Shown one piece after another: positions 15,658 through 23,872 of a DNA stretch of 64,000 nt; the stretch's first letter is position 1, and each line of letters opens with the position of its first letter. Made by a program: the position numbers and the translations under genes. The stretch covers positions 7,187 to 71,186 of the forward strand of contig JAILZY010000008.1 in the NCBI GenBank assembly GCA_023512255.1, written 5' to 3'. This stretch comes from a bacterium (GTDB lineage: Bacteria; SZUA-182; DTGQ01). The notes beneath the pieces are model-generated. The model searched no databases. It was not told the DNA's origin and worked only from the letters and a program-made list of their open reading frames with translations.

Positions 15658-17743
15658 TCCCCACGCCTCGCATCTCGATATGTACCAGAGGGACGATGAG
15701 TTCCTCGACTGAAACGCCGCCATGGCTCACGATGCGCTGCTTTTCCTGGACAAACGTCTGCCGAGCGGGGGCCAGCAGGGCGAGGTAGTCCTCCGGGAGA
15801 CCAACGGTTCCCCATTCCATCGCGGCGGGAAAGCGTTCCTTCACCTTGGCGCGTAGGGCCGCGTCGGGATAGATGCGGACCCGTTCGCCGCGCAGGTCTG
15901 CCACAGCCCCTTCGGATGGACGACCGCAGCCTTCCGCCTCGATGTTGCCATGATCAGAGGTCAAATAAACAAGGAAGCCCCGATCCAAGAGCAGATCGAG
16001 GAGTGTGTTCAGATACGGCTGCTTGGCCCACTGGCGCACCTGGTTGTGCATCCCGGCGGTGCCCATTTCCATCCCATGCATGATCCTGTCGACCTTGTCC
16101 ACGACCAGCCCGACGACCCTTGCCTTGGTATGAGAAAGCGCTTCGGAAACGCTTTCCAGGCCGCCGTCGCCCAGACCCTTGAGGTAGACGACCTCGTTTG
16201 GTGCGAGGCCCTGATCTGCCCAGAACTGCGCCCAAAGTGCTGGTTCCTTGTCCGTGGTCTGGATGCTGTTCGGGAAAAAGATGGGAGCCTTGCCGGCAAA
16301 AGTTGCCTGGCGTGAGACTGAGGTAAGCGAAGGAATCCAGGCAAAGACCGCCTGCTCCCGGAATCGCAGTCCGGGCTGCTTTGCGGCAAGTGCTTCGCGG
16401 ATCACCAGCCATTGGTCCAGGGCAAGGCCGTCGATCACCAACAAAGCGAGCTTTGTTGGTGATCGCAGTGATGAGTGATGAGGACCGGGTAGTGAGTTGG
16501 CCAAAAAGAGCGGGATATGATGAACCATGGCCGGCGGATTTGGAGGCAACTGGATAAGTCCTGCATATCGCCTCTGTATCCAAGATAGAAATCGCTGATC
16601 GACCCTTCGTGTAAGTGCATCGATACGATCATTCTGTCTTTCACTCAGTCCCCAGTCCTCATTACTCATTACTTTCAATTCCGCCCATCCGCGGGCAAAG
16701 TGGAGCCAGTCCGTGTGCTTCGCGTCCTTGGCCGGGATGGATGCCTCTAGGCTGTCGATGAGCTTGGCCAGACGACGGGACCTGTCCTCTGTGGGAGCCG
16801 CTCTAACGCCGATGCCTACCCAGGTTTTGGACAGGGTTTCCGCATACTCGTGTGGGACTGGATGCAGCACACCCTCGACGAACAGGTTGTCGATGTAGAC
16901 CCGGATGTCATGGTGGTCGAAGGGAAGTTCGACAGGTCCCTTGATGGATAGACCGTAGGGCTTCTCTTCCTCACGAACGACTGCCTGTGCCGTGCCCGGC
17001 ACGGCAGACAGGCCTGCCTGTTCCGAGGCTTCGGCAGGCCTGCCGGACGCCCCTTTGGCTGCCTCACGGTCAAGAAAGATCGGCCAGCGCTCTTGGAGGA
17101 ACGCGAAGAAGGCTTCCCTGTCCGCCACCAGTGTCTCAAGTGGCCATTCGTCGAAGATGTTAGTCTGGCGCAGAAGCTGGATGAACCGCTCGTCGAGGAT
17201 AGCAGGGATGCGTTGTCCGCGGTAGTGACGGCGCAGGAGTACCCGCAGGAGGTCCGATGGCTGTTTGATCAGCTCGGGAGCGATTTCAAAGACGTGCCGG
17301 AGGACGAACTCCTTGGTGGCGTTGTCGCTAAGCTGGCCAGGTGCATGTCGGATCGAAGCCTGATACAAGGCATCGAGATCTCCTCTGTCCAGGGCGCTCA
17401 CAACCGGGCAGCTTAGGTTCGGAAAGATTTCGCCGAGGTTGAAGGAGAGTTTGCGACCGGCCTGGAGTAGATCATAGGGTAACCCGCTGAGGTCGCTTGC
17501 TTGGGAGCGCAATACCACAACGAGGTCCGTGTGCTCCCCGCGGTCCCAGCGGGAGCGAAACTTCGATTCATAGGCGTAGCGGAACGCGATACGGTCTTCG
17601 AACGGGATCAGCTCAAAGCCACGCTCGCGGATGCCTTCGAGAATGCCTTCTTCGAGGAGCAGTCCGTCCGGATCGGCCACTAGGGTGAGTCGAGCGACCT
17701 TCGGAGTGAATTCCTTCAGGATTTGATCGCGCCAGCTACTCAT
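15653..17743 (-). CDS. pglZ: PglZ phosphatase-like BREX protein
   Basis: This PglZ-family protein has about 696 residues. The alkaline-phosphatase-superfamily domain covers residues about 430-640, with the metal-binding LLVIDGLALDQ (Asp near 438) and YLTSDHGN (596-600). The N-terminal part matches the type 3 BREX PglZ layout. In BREX, PglZ is a core protein required for phage exclusion. I choose the ATG at 17743: a GGAGG lies 9 bp upstream, and this ATG overlaps the helicase stop as ATGAGTAG, implying translational coupling. The gene carries at least four in-frame repeat insertions (near residues 228-255, 358-370 and 422-432), yet stays open throughout and keeps its metal ligands. Confidence 0.88.
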   Translation of the reverse strand: MSSWRDQILKEFTPKVARLTLVADPDGLLLEEGILEGIRERGFELIPFEDRIAFRYAYESKFRSRWDRGEHTDLVVVLRSQASDLSGLPYDLLQAGRKLSFNLGEIFPNLSCPVVSALDRGDLDALYQASIRHAPGQLSDNATKEFVLRHVFEIAPELIKQPSDLLRVLLRRHYRGQRIPAILDERFIQLLRQTNIFDEWPLETLVADREAFFAFLQERWPIFLDREAAKGASGRPAEASEQAGLSAVPGTAQAVVREEEKPYGLSIKGPVELPFDHHDIRVYIDNLFVEGVLHPVPHEYAETLSKTWVGIGVRAAPTEDRSRRLAKLIDSLEASIPAKDAKHTDWLHFARGWAELKVMSNEDWGLSERQNDRIDALTRRVDQRFLSWIQRRYAGLIQLPPNPPAMVHHIPLFLANSLPGPHHSSLRSPTKLALLVIDGLALDQWLVIREALAAKQPGLRFREQAVFAWIPSLTSVSRQATFAGKAPIFFPNSIQTTDKEPALWAQFWADQGLAPNEVVYLKGLGDGGLESVSEALSHTKARVVGLVVDKVDRIMHGMEMGTAGMHNQVRQWAKQPYLNTLLDLLLDRGFLVYLTSDHGNIEAEGCGRPSEGAVADLRGERVRIYPDAALRAKVKERFPAAMEWGTVGLPEDYLALLAPARQTFVQEKQRIVSHGGVSVEELIVPLVHIEMRGVGK
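16432..16497. repeat. Perfect 16-bp palindrome plus heptamers within pglZ
   Basis: CGATCACCAACAAAGC (16432-16447) is repeated as an exact inverted copy at 16450-16465 with a 2-nt loop. The left arm is the native codons for the active-site strand (LALLVID). The right arm is an extra inverted copy read as SPTKL. Heptamers (GTGATGA, GTGATGA, GGACCGG, GTAGTGA) follow directly to 16497. The whole insert is in frame. Confidence 0.85.
16643..16677. repeat. Heptanucleotide array inside pglZ
   Basis: Five 7-bp units (ACTCAGT, CCCCAGT, CCTCATT, ACTCATT, ACTTTCA) are read in frame on the minus strand as KVMSNEDWGLSE. Confidence 0.85.
16983..17042. repeat. Two nested palindromes inside pglZ
   Basis: TGCCGTGC/GGCACGGCA forms one stem at about 16988-17006. 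CAGGCCTGCC...GGCAGGCCTG forms a second at about 17009-17042. They are read in frame as a low-complexity Ala/Gly/Glu segment (GRPAEASEQAGLSAVPGTA) that looks inserted relative to the surrounding PglZ sequence. Confidence 0.7.
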
Positions 17744-20672
17744 GGCCACCGCCCTCCACCCGAATCACAACCAGCGGCACCATGTCGGGATAGGTGTGAG
17801 CCTTCTGATCGAGCTGCTCATGGAAGCTCCGCTCCTCTTGGGTCAGGAGGTTCAGGCGATAGTTGCGGACCTGGGGCAGGCCAATTCGCTCGATGGTTTT
17901 GCGGCGTGCGGCAAAGGCGTAGTCTGCCTTCTCACGCTCGCGTGCGATGCGGCCCCGATGCTCTTGCAGGAGCGCTTCGTAGATAGGTTTCCCGTGTTCC
18001 TCTGCGGCGCTTTGCAGCTTTGCTAAAGAGGCTTGGGAGACCTTGGCGTCAAGGACGGACCGGACCTTTATGTTTGCTGCGAGGAGCTGATCCCACACGT
18101 GTCTGGCCGTCGGCATATAGACCATGCCGTTGTCGGCCAAAAAGAGAGGCATGATCCGCCTGCGGCGGGTCTCCGGTCCTGGGCCCAAGGTCACGGGGCC
18201 GTCCCACCGACTCGCGACCCGCGACCCGTTACTCACAATCGAGATTTGCCACAAGGACCAGATGCCCTGGACCTCCCCGGAGAGACCGGGGATTGATACG
18301 ATAGGAACCGGCTGGCCCGGCGCAAAGCGGGGAAGTCGCATGGCCAGTTCGCGAATCCTAGGCTCTTCAAGGGTAAGATGCCGGGCGGTCGGAAGCCTCT
18401 CGGCTTCCTTGCCGGTGAAGACTACATTCTCGTAGGTCTCACCGTCGGGCCAGGTGAGGTTCCAGCTCTGGCGTCTTTTCTCGGCCTGGCCGCCGTGCGC
18501 CTTCAGGTAGCTCACGGTCATACGCTCGATCCAATGGGGCAAGGGGTGAGTCAGCAGCCGCTGGGCTTCGCCAGGCTCCAGATCCTCGGTCGCGCCAAGT
18601 ACCGATGCGGTCGTGCGCGCCTCGCGAGCCTGCTCCTGCAAGCGGGCAATCACGCTCTCCACGGATTCCTCCACCTTTTCGGGGTTGAGGATCGCCTCGA
18701 CATACATCTCGTCGAACATGTGGCTCGCCTGGGCCGAGTCAAGGACGTCGCCGGTCTTGTCAATGCCGAACTCCTCGAAGATGACGGCGAGCTTCTGCTC
18801 CAGTACTTCAAGGACCCGATGCTCAACCGATCCTTCGAGGACCAAGTTAACCGCACGCACCGTATGAGCTTGGCCGATACGATCCACCCGACCAATCCGC
18901 TGTTCGAGTCGCATCGGGTTCCAGGGGATGTCGTAGTTGATCACCACGTGGCAGAACTGGAGGTTCAAACCCTCCCCGCCGGCGTCGGTGGAGATGAGAA
19001 TCCGGACATCCTTGGCGAATGCCTCCTGGGCCCGCTTACGCTCTTCCATGTCCATAGAGCCATTCAGGCAGACGACTGAAAACCCGCGCTCTGTTAGGAA
19101 CCAACGCAACATCTCTTGGGTGGGAACGAACTCGGTGAACACCAGTACCTTAAGCTCAGGGTCGCTCTCCTCGGCCTGGAGGCGGTAGAGCCAGTCTAGC
19201 AGTGCCTCGGCCTTGGCGTCTGGTCCGATCTGCTCGCAGCGAGCCGCGGCCTCCAAGAGCATCTTTACCTCGGCGCGCTCGTTCTTGAGCGCCTTGAGGC
19301 GGGTGCGAAGCAACACCTCGATCTGCTCCTGGCCGTCCAAGTCAGCCCATTCCTCTTCGGAGTTGAGGGGGAACAGGGTCAGTTGTTCCTGAGGTGCGGC
19401 GAGCGCCTCGAGCCGCCTTTCAAGCGTAATGCGGATAGCTCTTGTGCTGGAGACCACAAGGCGCTGCATCAGGATCATCAGAAAGCCGATATAGCTGCGT
19501 TTCTCCCGCATGGCCTGGTTGTAGCCTTCGCGTACGTATTCTGTGACCGCCTCGTAGAGGAGCTGCTGATCGCGGTGCCGCTCTTTCCATGAGACCGGAG
19601 CAAGCTGTGTGCGCCGCGGCTTGAACAGCGGGTTTCCCTCTACGTCAATGGCGCGGCGCTTTTCGGTGCGGATGACATGCGGTTGGACTCGCTCGCGGGT
19701 GACGCTGCTCGTGTCCGGGAATTCCTGGGTGTCGATAAGGGAAACGAGCCGATGAAAGGCGTCGGTCTTGCCCTGGTGCGGGGTCGCCGAAAGCAGCAGG
19801 AGATATGGCGCGGACTCGGCCAGCCCCTGGCCCAGTTTGAAGCGGGCCACCTGGTCGGTGCTGCCGCCCAGACGGTGCGCTTCGTCCACGATGACCAGGT
19901 CCCAGCCGGCGGAGATCAGGTCCTCGAACCGTTCGCGGGCCGCCGCGCCGCCGCTTCCCGCCGCAGGTTTGACGGAATCCATGGGAACCACAATCTGATC
20001 TAATATCCGAAAAGGATTCTGTGCGTCTCGGCGGAGTACTGAGGACTGAGTGCTGAGGACTAAGCGGTTTTCTTCATACTCAGTCCTTAGTCCTCGTGCC
20101 TCAGTCCTGTGGATTGCCGAGATGCGCTTCAAGGTGCGGTAGTCTTCCGTAAGAACTTGATGGAACCGTTCATTGAAGTGCATTGCCATCTCGGCAATCC
20201 ACTGCGTGACCAGCCCCTTTGGGGCGATGACCAGCGTCCGCTTGACCAGTCCGCGAAGCTTAAGTTCCCGCATAATGAGCCCAGCCTCGATGGTCTTGCC
20301 CAGGCCGACCTCGTCCGCCAGGAGATAGCGCACCCGGTCGCTGCTAATGGCGCGGGATAAAGCATGGATCTGGTGAGGAAGCGGAATGACGGAGGACTCA
20401 ATGGGTGCGAGCAGGACGTCCTGTGTCAGTGCATCTGCTACCCGCGCGGCCGCAGCAATGTAGGCGATATGGTCCGCCGAACCGGTACCTGCACTATCCA
20501 GTGGTTTAAGTCTGGAAGCCGCCGGGATGCGGACCACCGAGTCGCTCCCGGGCAGCCAGACATGGCAGGTCGTCTCGCCCCAGAGCGTCTGGACTTCGAT
20601 GACCTGACAAAGCTGCCCGTGGTCCGGGGAATACAACCACGAATGAACACGAATGGACTCAAATAAGTTCAT
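17736..20672 (-). CDS. brxHII: SNF2-type BREX helicase (BrxHII-like)
   Basis: This superfamily 2 SNF2/HepA-type ATPase has about 978 residues. Walker A is ADEVGLGKTIEAG (near 123-127), the DEAH box is IVDEAHRLGG (near 263-266), motif III is LLLLSATPHQGKT, and the C-terminal helicase domain carries ISTDAGGEGLNLQ and QRIGRVDRIGQAHTV. This is the helicase type found between pglX and pglZ in BREX type 3. I take the ATG at 20672, which overlaps the GxxExxY stop (ATGA); an in-frame start at 20690 is also possible. The first 15 residues (FESIRVHSW) derive from a dispersed repeat, and two heptamer arrays lie in frame near residues 190-215 and 830. The stop is TAG, overlapping pglZ. Confidence 0.88.
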   Translation of the reverse strand: MNLFESIRVHSWLYSPDHGQLCQVIEVQTLWGETTCHVWLPGSDSVVRIPAASRLKPLDSAGTGSADHIAYIAAAARVADALTQDVLLAPIESSVIPLPHQIHALSRAISSDRVRYLLADEVGLGKTIEAGLIMRELKLRGLVKRTLVIAPKGLVTQWIAEMAMHFNERFHQVLTEDYRTLKRISAIHRTEARGLRTEYEENRLVLSTQSSVLRRDAQNPFRILDQIVVPMDSVKPAAGSGGAAARERFEDLISAGWDLVIVDEAHRLGGSTDQVARFKLGQGLAESAPYLLLLSATPHQGKTDAFHRLVSLIDTQEFPDTSSVTRERVQPHVIRTEKRRAIDVEGNPLFKPRRTQLAPVSWKERHRDQQLLYEAVTEYVREGYNQAMREKRSYIGFLMILMQRLVVSSTRAIRITLERRLEALAAPQEQLTLFPLNSEEEWADLDGQEQIEVLLRTRLKALKNERAEVKMLLEAAARCEQIGPDAKAEALLDWLYRLQAEESDPELKVLVFTEFVPTQEMLRWFLTERGFSVVCLNGSMDMEERKRAQEAFAKDVRILISTDAGGEGLNLQFCHVVINYDIPWNPMRLEQRIGRVDRIGQAHTVRAVNLVLEGSVEHRVLEVLEQKLAVIFEEFGIDKTGDVLDSAQASHMFDEMYVEAILNPEKVEESVESVIARLQEQAREARTTASVLGATEDLEPGEAQRLLTHPLPHWIERMTVSYLKAHGGQAEKRRQSWNLTWPDGETYENVVFTGKEAERLPTARHLTLEEPRIRELAMRLPRFAPGQPVPIVSIPGLSGEVQGIWSLWQISIVSNGSRVASRWDGPVTLGPGPETRRRRIMPLFLADNGMVYMPTARHVWDQLLAANIKVRSVLDAKVSQASLAKLQSAAEEHGKPIYEALLQEHRGRIAREREKADYAFAARRKTIERIGLPQVRNYRLNLLTQEERSFHEQLDQKAHTYPDMVPLVVIRVEGGGHE
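18208..18235. repeat. Heptanucleotide array inside helicase gene
   Basis: Four units (CGACTCG, CGACCCG, CGACCCG, TTACTCA) are read in frame on the minus strand as VSNGSRVASR. Confidence 0.85.
20034..20109. repeat. Inverted heptamer arrays inside helicase gene
   Basis: GAGTACT/GAGGACT-type units at 20034-20063 and their approximate inverse complement at 20076-20109 flank a short spacer. The segment is in frame and encodes the stretch from HRTEARGLRTE to STQSSVLRRD, between the helicase motifs I and II. The last 29 bp match 24988-25016 in brxF at 28 of 29 positions. Confidence 0.88.
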
Positions 20673-21058
20673 AGGACAAGTCTCTCCCATTCGAGTTTTG
20701 GCTTTTTGAAATTGAGGATAAGGCCGACTTTGAGCTGGGTAATCTTCAGGTAGTTGAGCATCTGGCCACGTTCAACATCCGTAATACGGTCAATCGTCTT
20801 GGCGTCGACCACGATCTTATCAAAGGCAATCAAATCGGGAATGTAATCGCCCACCTTGACACCTTTGTAAATTACATCGAAGCGCGGCTGCTGCTTGTAA
20901 GGGATTCCTCTCAGGCCAAATTCAACAACGAGTGCATTTTCATACGGCTTTTCCAGCAACCCATGCCCAAGCGTATTGAACACCTCCATGGCGCAGCCAA
21001 CGATCTGGAATACCTCATCTTTGAACAGTAATTTGTGTTCCTTCGTGTCCATTCGTGG
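20637..21058 (-). mobile_element. GxxExxY gene cassette bounded by inverted repeats
   Basis: The left end CCACGAATGAACACGAATGG (from 20637) and the right end (21034-21058, minus-strand reading CCACGAATGGACACGAAGG) are inverted copies bracketing a single GxxExxY gene. The left copy now forms the first codons of the helicase gene. The arrangement looks like a small mobile cassette inserted between pglX and the helicase gene. No transposase is inside, so the mobilising enzyme, if any, acts in trans. Confidence 0.55.
20669..21052 (-). CDS. GxxExxY family protein
   Basis: This 127-residue protein of the GxxExxY family (PD-(D/E)XK nuclease-like fold) carries the naming motif GLLEKPYENAL, a PDLIAFDKIVVDAK core resembling the catalytic D...(D/E)xK pattern, and the typical end VGLILNFKKPKLEWERLVL. 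No experimental function is established for the family. It is not a normal BREX component. It sits inside the operon between pglX and the helicase gene, bounded by inverted CACGAATG repeats. Its stop overlaps the helicase ATG, so the helicase may depend on its translation. Confidence 0.9.
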   Translation of the reverse strand: MDTKEHKLLFKDEVFQIVGCAMEVFNTLGHGLLEKPYENALVVEFGLRGIPYKQQPRFDVIYKGVKVGDYIPDLIAFDKIVVDAKTIDRITDVERGQMLNYLKITQLKVGLILNFKKPKLEWERLVL

Positions 21059-21240
21059 TTCTCACTCCTCCCCCGCTCGAGTAACCGCCTGGTCGTACCA
21101 CATGAGGAGCTTGGGGTCTTTCTGGAGGACGTTCTCAGGAATTTTGCGGGCCACAGCGATGATGGTGGCATAGTCGCGCTCCTGCCATGCCTTCTTGAAT
21201 CCGGCCCGGACCGCCTCAAGGCGGAAGACCTTCAGTTTCC

Positions 21241-21280
21241 GCTGGCTGGAAGCCAGCGCCACACTGGAAGCCAGCGCCAC
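21241..21280. repeat. REP-like arms inside pglX 3' part
   Basis: The palindrome GCTGGCTGGAAGCCAGC (21241-21257) is followed by a half copy CTGGAAGCCAGCGCCAC (21264-21280). It is read in frame as VALASSVALASS. Confidence 0.75.
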
Positions 21281-21385
21281 ATATTCTTGAAATTCCTTGA
21301 GCAGGGACCGCTCGCGCAGCTTCTCCAGGTCGATGGCCTTGTTCGGGTCAGGCACATACCAGCGGTCCTTGGCTTCGCGAAGCAG

Positions 21386-21451
21386 TCTCGGGTCCTGAGT
21401 CTCGAGTCCCGAGTCTTCTGATCCGTCACCCGCGACCCGCGACTCGCGACT
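21386..21451. repeat. Inverted heptamer arrays inside pglX 3' part
   Basis: Units GGTCCTG, AGTCTCG, AGTCCCG, AGTCTTC are followed by CACCCGC, GACCCGC, GACTCGC, GACTGAT. The two halves are approximate inverse complements. The block is in frame on the minus strand. Confidence 0.85.
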
Positions 21452-21689
21452 GATCAACTCCCGCCATGTAGCACTCTGCTTCATCCACGAGACGATTTGT
21501 TTTGGAATAGGCCCCTTGCCGTCATAGCGCAAGAAGTTCTGCTCCAGCAGCTCGGAAAGCTCCAGCAGCCTCTCGTGCTTATGCCAGCCGCTGATCTCCT
21601 TGAGGAATTGGGGGTGCAGTTCCTGGAAGGTCTGTGGCTTCCGTGTGAGCTGCTGTTTGAGCCACTCGATGGCTGAGGCCTCATCCGTG

Positions 21690-21743
21690 ACAAAGAGCGG
21701 AAGCTGCACAAAGAGCGGAAGCTGCACAAAGAGCGGAAGCTGC
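21690..21743. repeat. Three exact 18-bp tandem repeats
   Basis: ACAAAGAGCGGAAGCTGC is repeated three times without change (21690, 21708, 21726). It encodes QLPLFV three times in the pglX C-terminal piece. The exact identity points to recent expansion by slippage or recombination. Confidence 0.95.
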
Positions 21744-21998
21744 AGCAACTTTCGGACAGCCATCCGCTTTTTGTCATACTCAGCCACCTGCTCGGGCAGG
21801 AAGTACATCCCGTCCCGTTCTGGGAAACGCTGGGCCAGCCCAGCGTAAAACTCCCCAGCGGATATCGGAACCATCACCCCACGCTGCACATGAAAGGCCA
21901 CCATGCGGTCAAAGAGTAGGTAATTCTGGCGCTCGGCGATGATTTCCAAGGTGGAGCCTGCATCTTGCAGGCTATCTTCTTGCTGCACCGGCTGACTT

Positions 21999-23231
21999 TT
22001 ATTTTTGTTTAGCCTGCTGGAAGCAGGCTCTACTTTGCTTAGCCTGCTGGAAGCAGAACTCAGCCTGCTGGAAGCAGGCTCTCACAAATACCGGCAGTTG
22101 CTTCAGGTGAGTGCGGACAAAGTCCCAAACGCCTTGCTCCGTCCCCGCTTCGAGCTTGAAGCGTTCCTCTAGGCCACCGTTTGGCTTGTAGCAGGAGATG
22201 ATGAGGTCCTGTTTGACCGCGGATGCTGAAGTTACCTGCTTGAAAGAACCTTGCTGCTTGTCCAGCGTGCGCACATCAGCAATGACAAAGCACGCGGCCT
22301 GCAGGGCCTCCTGGATCGCGTTCCAGACCGCGTTCTTGGAGTTGTGAAATTCCACCGTCATCCAGTGGCCCGGCTTGAGCACCCGGTAGTATTCTTTGAA
22401 ACATTCGGTCATGAGCTTCTGGTATTCTGGCAGCCCTTTGCCCTGGGCGGTGTTTTCGATGGCCTCAGGCTTGTTGTTGGTAAAAACCTTAAGCCACGCC
22501 TCCCAGAGGAAATTCAGCTCAGAATACATCAGGTTGCCACCAAAGGGTGGGTCGGTGAAGATGTAGTCGATGGATTCGCCTGGTATTGGGAATACTGAAG
22601 AATCACAACAACCAATGGATGCCACCTTGATCTCGCCAAACCGTGGAGCTTCATGTTTTATGAGTCTCTGCAATTTACCGGTAAGAATGTAACCGGAAGA
22701 CACTTCTACCTGTTGCGAACCGACGTATAACGTGCCACTAAGATACCGGTTTACTTGCGAAAAATGAGTAGGGACATACCGCGATATTTTCGCGAATCCC
22801 AGCGCCGCATACTGTATGAAAAACAAGCTCAATTTGTGCCGTGCCTTAAATGCCTTATCATACATCCCCCCCAGCACCCACAGATTCCGTCTGGTATAGA
22901 AATGGTGCACATGGGTGATGCCGTGGGAAACTTTAGGTTGCTCCGTGTTATAGCCCTCCGGCATACGATCCGTCGGAAACCAATATGGTATTTCCATCTG
23001 CTCAATTTTTTCGATAAGTGCTAGATCGAAGGCGTCGGGCGTCTTTTCGAATCGCTGCTTTCCCACGCTATAGTTGATGAGCACCGGCACTTGTTTGGCT
23101 TGCCTGATGGTCTGATTAATAGCCTTATCAAATTTGGTAACCCAAGCCCGTTCCATTAGGCGTTTGGTGAGCAGGGTGCCGCAGTGGGGGCAGGGAAATT
23201 TGTCATGGATTTTGCCCGCTTCCTTATTCAC
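21999..23231 (-). pseudogene. pglX-type methyltransferase, middle piece
   Basis: This piece continues the N-terminal methyltransferase piece in the same frame after the amber codon at 23241-23243. It begins at GTG 23231, with GGAGG 5 bp upstream; the amber itself is part of that TAGGAGG, so translation may restart here. It contains a zinc-ribbon pair (FPCPHCGTLL, paired with CPNC just before the amber) and the second methylase motif YIFTDPPFGGNLMYSELN near residue 190. It ends abnormally in a run encoded by three REP-like palindromes (FVRACFQQAEFCFQQAKQ), followed by TAA. Alone it lacks the SAM-binding motif, which is in the upstream piece. Confidence 0.75.
22011..22083. repeat. Cluster of three REP-like palindromes
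   Basis: AGCCTGCTGGAAGCAGGCT occurs at 22011-22029 and 22062-22080, with a truncated copy at 22041-22056. Each full copy folds into a hairpin with a GG/AA loop. The frame of pglX changes across this cluster. The same palindrome lies at the upstream edge of the RAYT insertion (23851-23869). Confidence 0.9.
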
Positions 23232-23316
23232 GGCAGCCTCCTAGAAGACTACCTCTTGGGTGCAGTTTGGGCAGACAAAGACATCGGACCAGACGGTATA
23301 GTTGATTTTTCCCAGT

Positions 23317-23872
23317 GGAGCCGGCTTCCAGCCGGCTGAAACCAATTCTTTTGCTACATACCGCCATTCATAATCCAGCGGCCGCCTTACCAGGCCAGCT
23401 TTGACCGGGTTATGGTTTACATAAGCCAGTGTGGCCATCAGTTCTTTGCTATCGCGGATGATTCGATCATAGCTTTCCGTCTGCCATACTGTAGTCCCAG
23501 TTTTTTGCTCCAATTTATTCACTTCATTGGCTGAATAGCTTTTAACACTGTGAAGAATCTCAGATAGATCCCAGGGTGCGTCTTTTTGTTTTTCGAGAGG
23601 TTTGGCCACGATATGAACATGATCTGGCATAACCACCGCAGTGAACACCTTCCAGCGCTTTTGATCCCAGAATAAAATCGCATCCAGAACAATTTTCCTG
23701 GCTGGTTCACTGAGAACGCGCAGGTCGTGTGTTCTGAATGTAACAAAATAAGTGGCCCCGGGAACCTGGATGTGGGGTAGGTTATCTTTTCTGAAGGTTG
23801 ATTCGTTTGTCTGAAATGGATTGCAGGGCTCGAAGTTTATTGCTGATATAAGCCTGCTGGAAGCAGGCTCTA
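23317..23872 (-). mobile_element. REP-associated tyrosine transposase (RAYT) inserted in frame in pglX
   Basis: Within the pglX frame lies a near-complete Y1/IS200-like RAYT protein: ATYFVTFRTHDLR, the HUH motif in VMPDHVHIVAKP, then SYDRIIRD and the catalytic-Tyr segment LAYVNHNPVKAGLVRRP. It is bounded by REP-like palindromes, AGCCTGCTGGAAGCAGGCT (23851-23869) upstream and GAGCCGGCTTCCAGCCGGCT (23319-23338) downstream, read on the plus strand. RAYTs act on such palindromes in known systems. The 5' and 3' joints preserve the methyltransferase frame. The RAYT has no separate start with a clear ribosome site, so it is likely made only as part of the fused chain. Confidence 0.85.

Larger units (their letters stand above)
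21062..21988 (-). pseudogene. pglX-type methyltransferase, C-terminal piece
   Basis: This 308-residue frame (GTG at 21988) holds the C-terminal part of the adenine methyltransferase, from the RQNYLLFDRMVAFHVQRGV segment to the end LLMWYDQAVTRAGEE. It is one frame off the preceding piece; the shift falls in the REP-like cluster at 22011-22083. No good ribosome site precedes the GTG. Three kinds of insertion lie in it in frame: three exact 18-bp repeats (QLPLFV x3), a heptamer block (from SRESRVAGDGS to LETQDPRLL) and REP arms (VALASSVALASS). No catalytic motif is in this piece; it probably formed the specificity or scaffold part. Confidence 0.75.
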
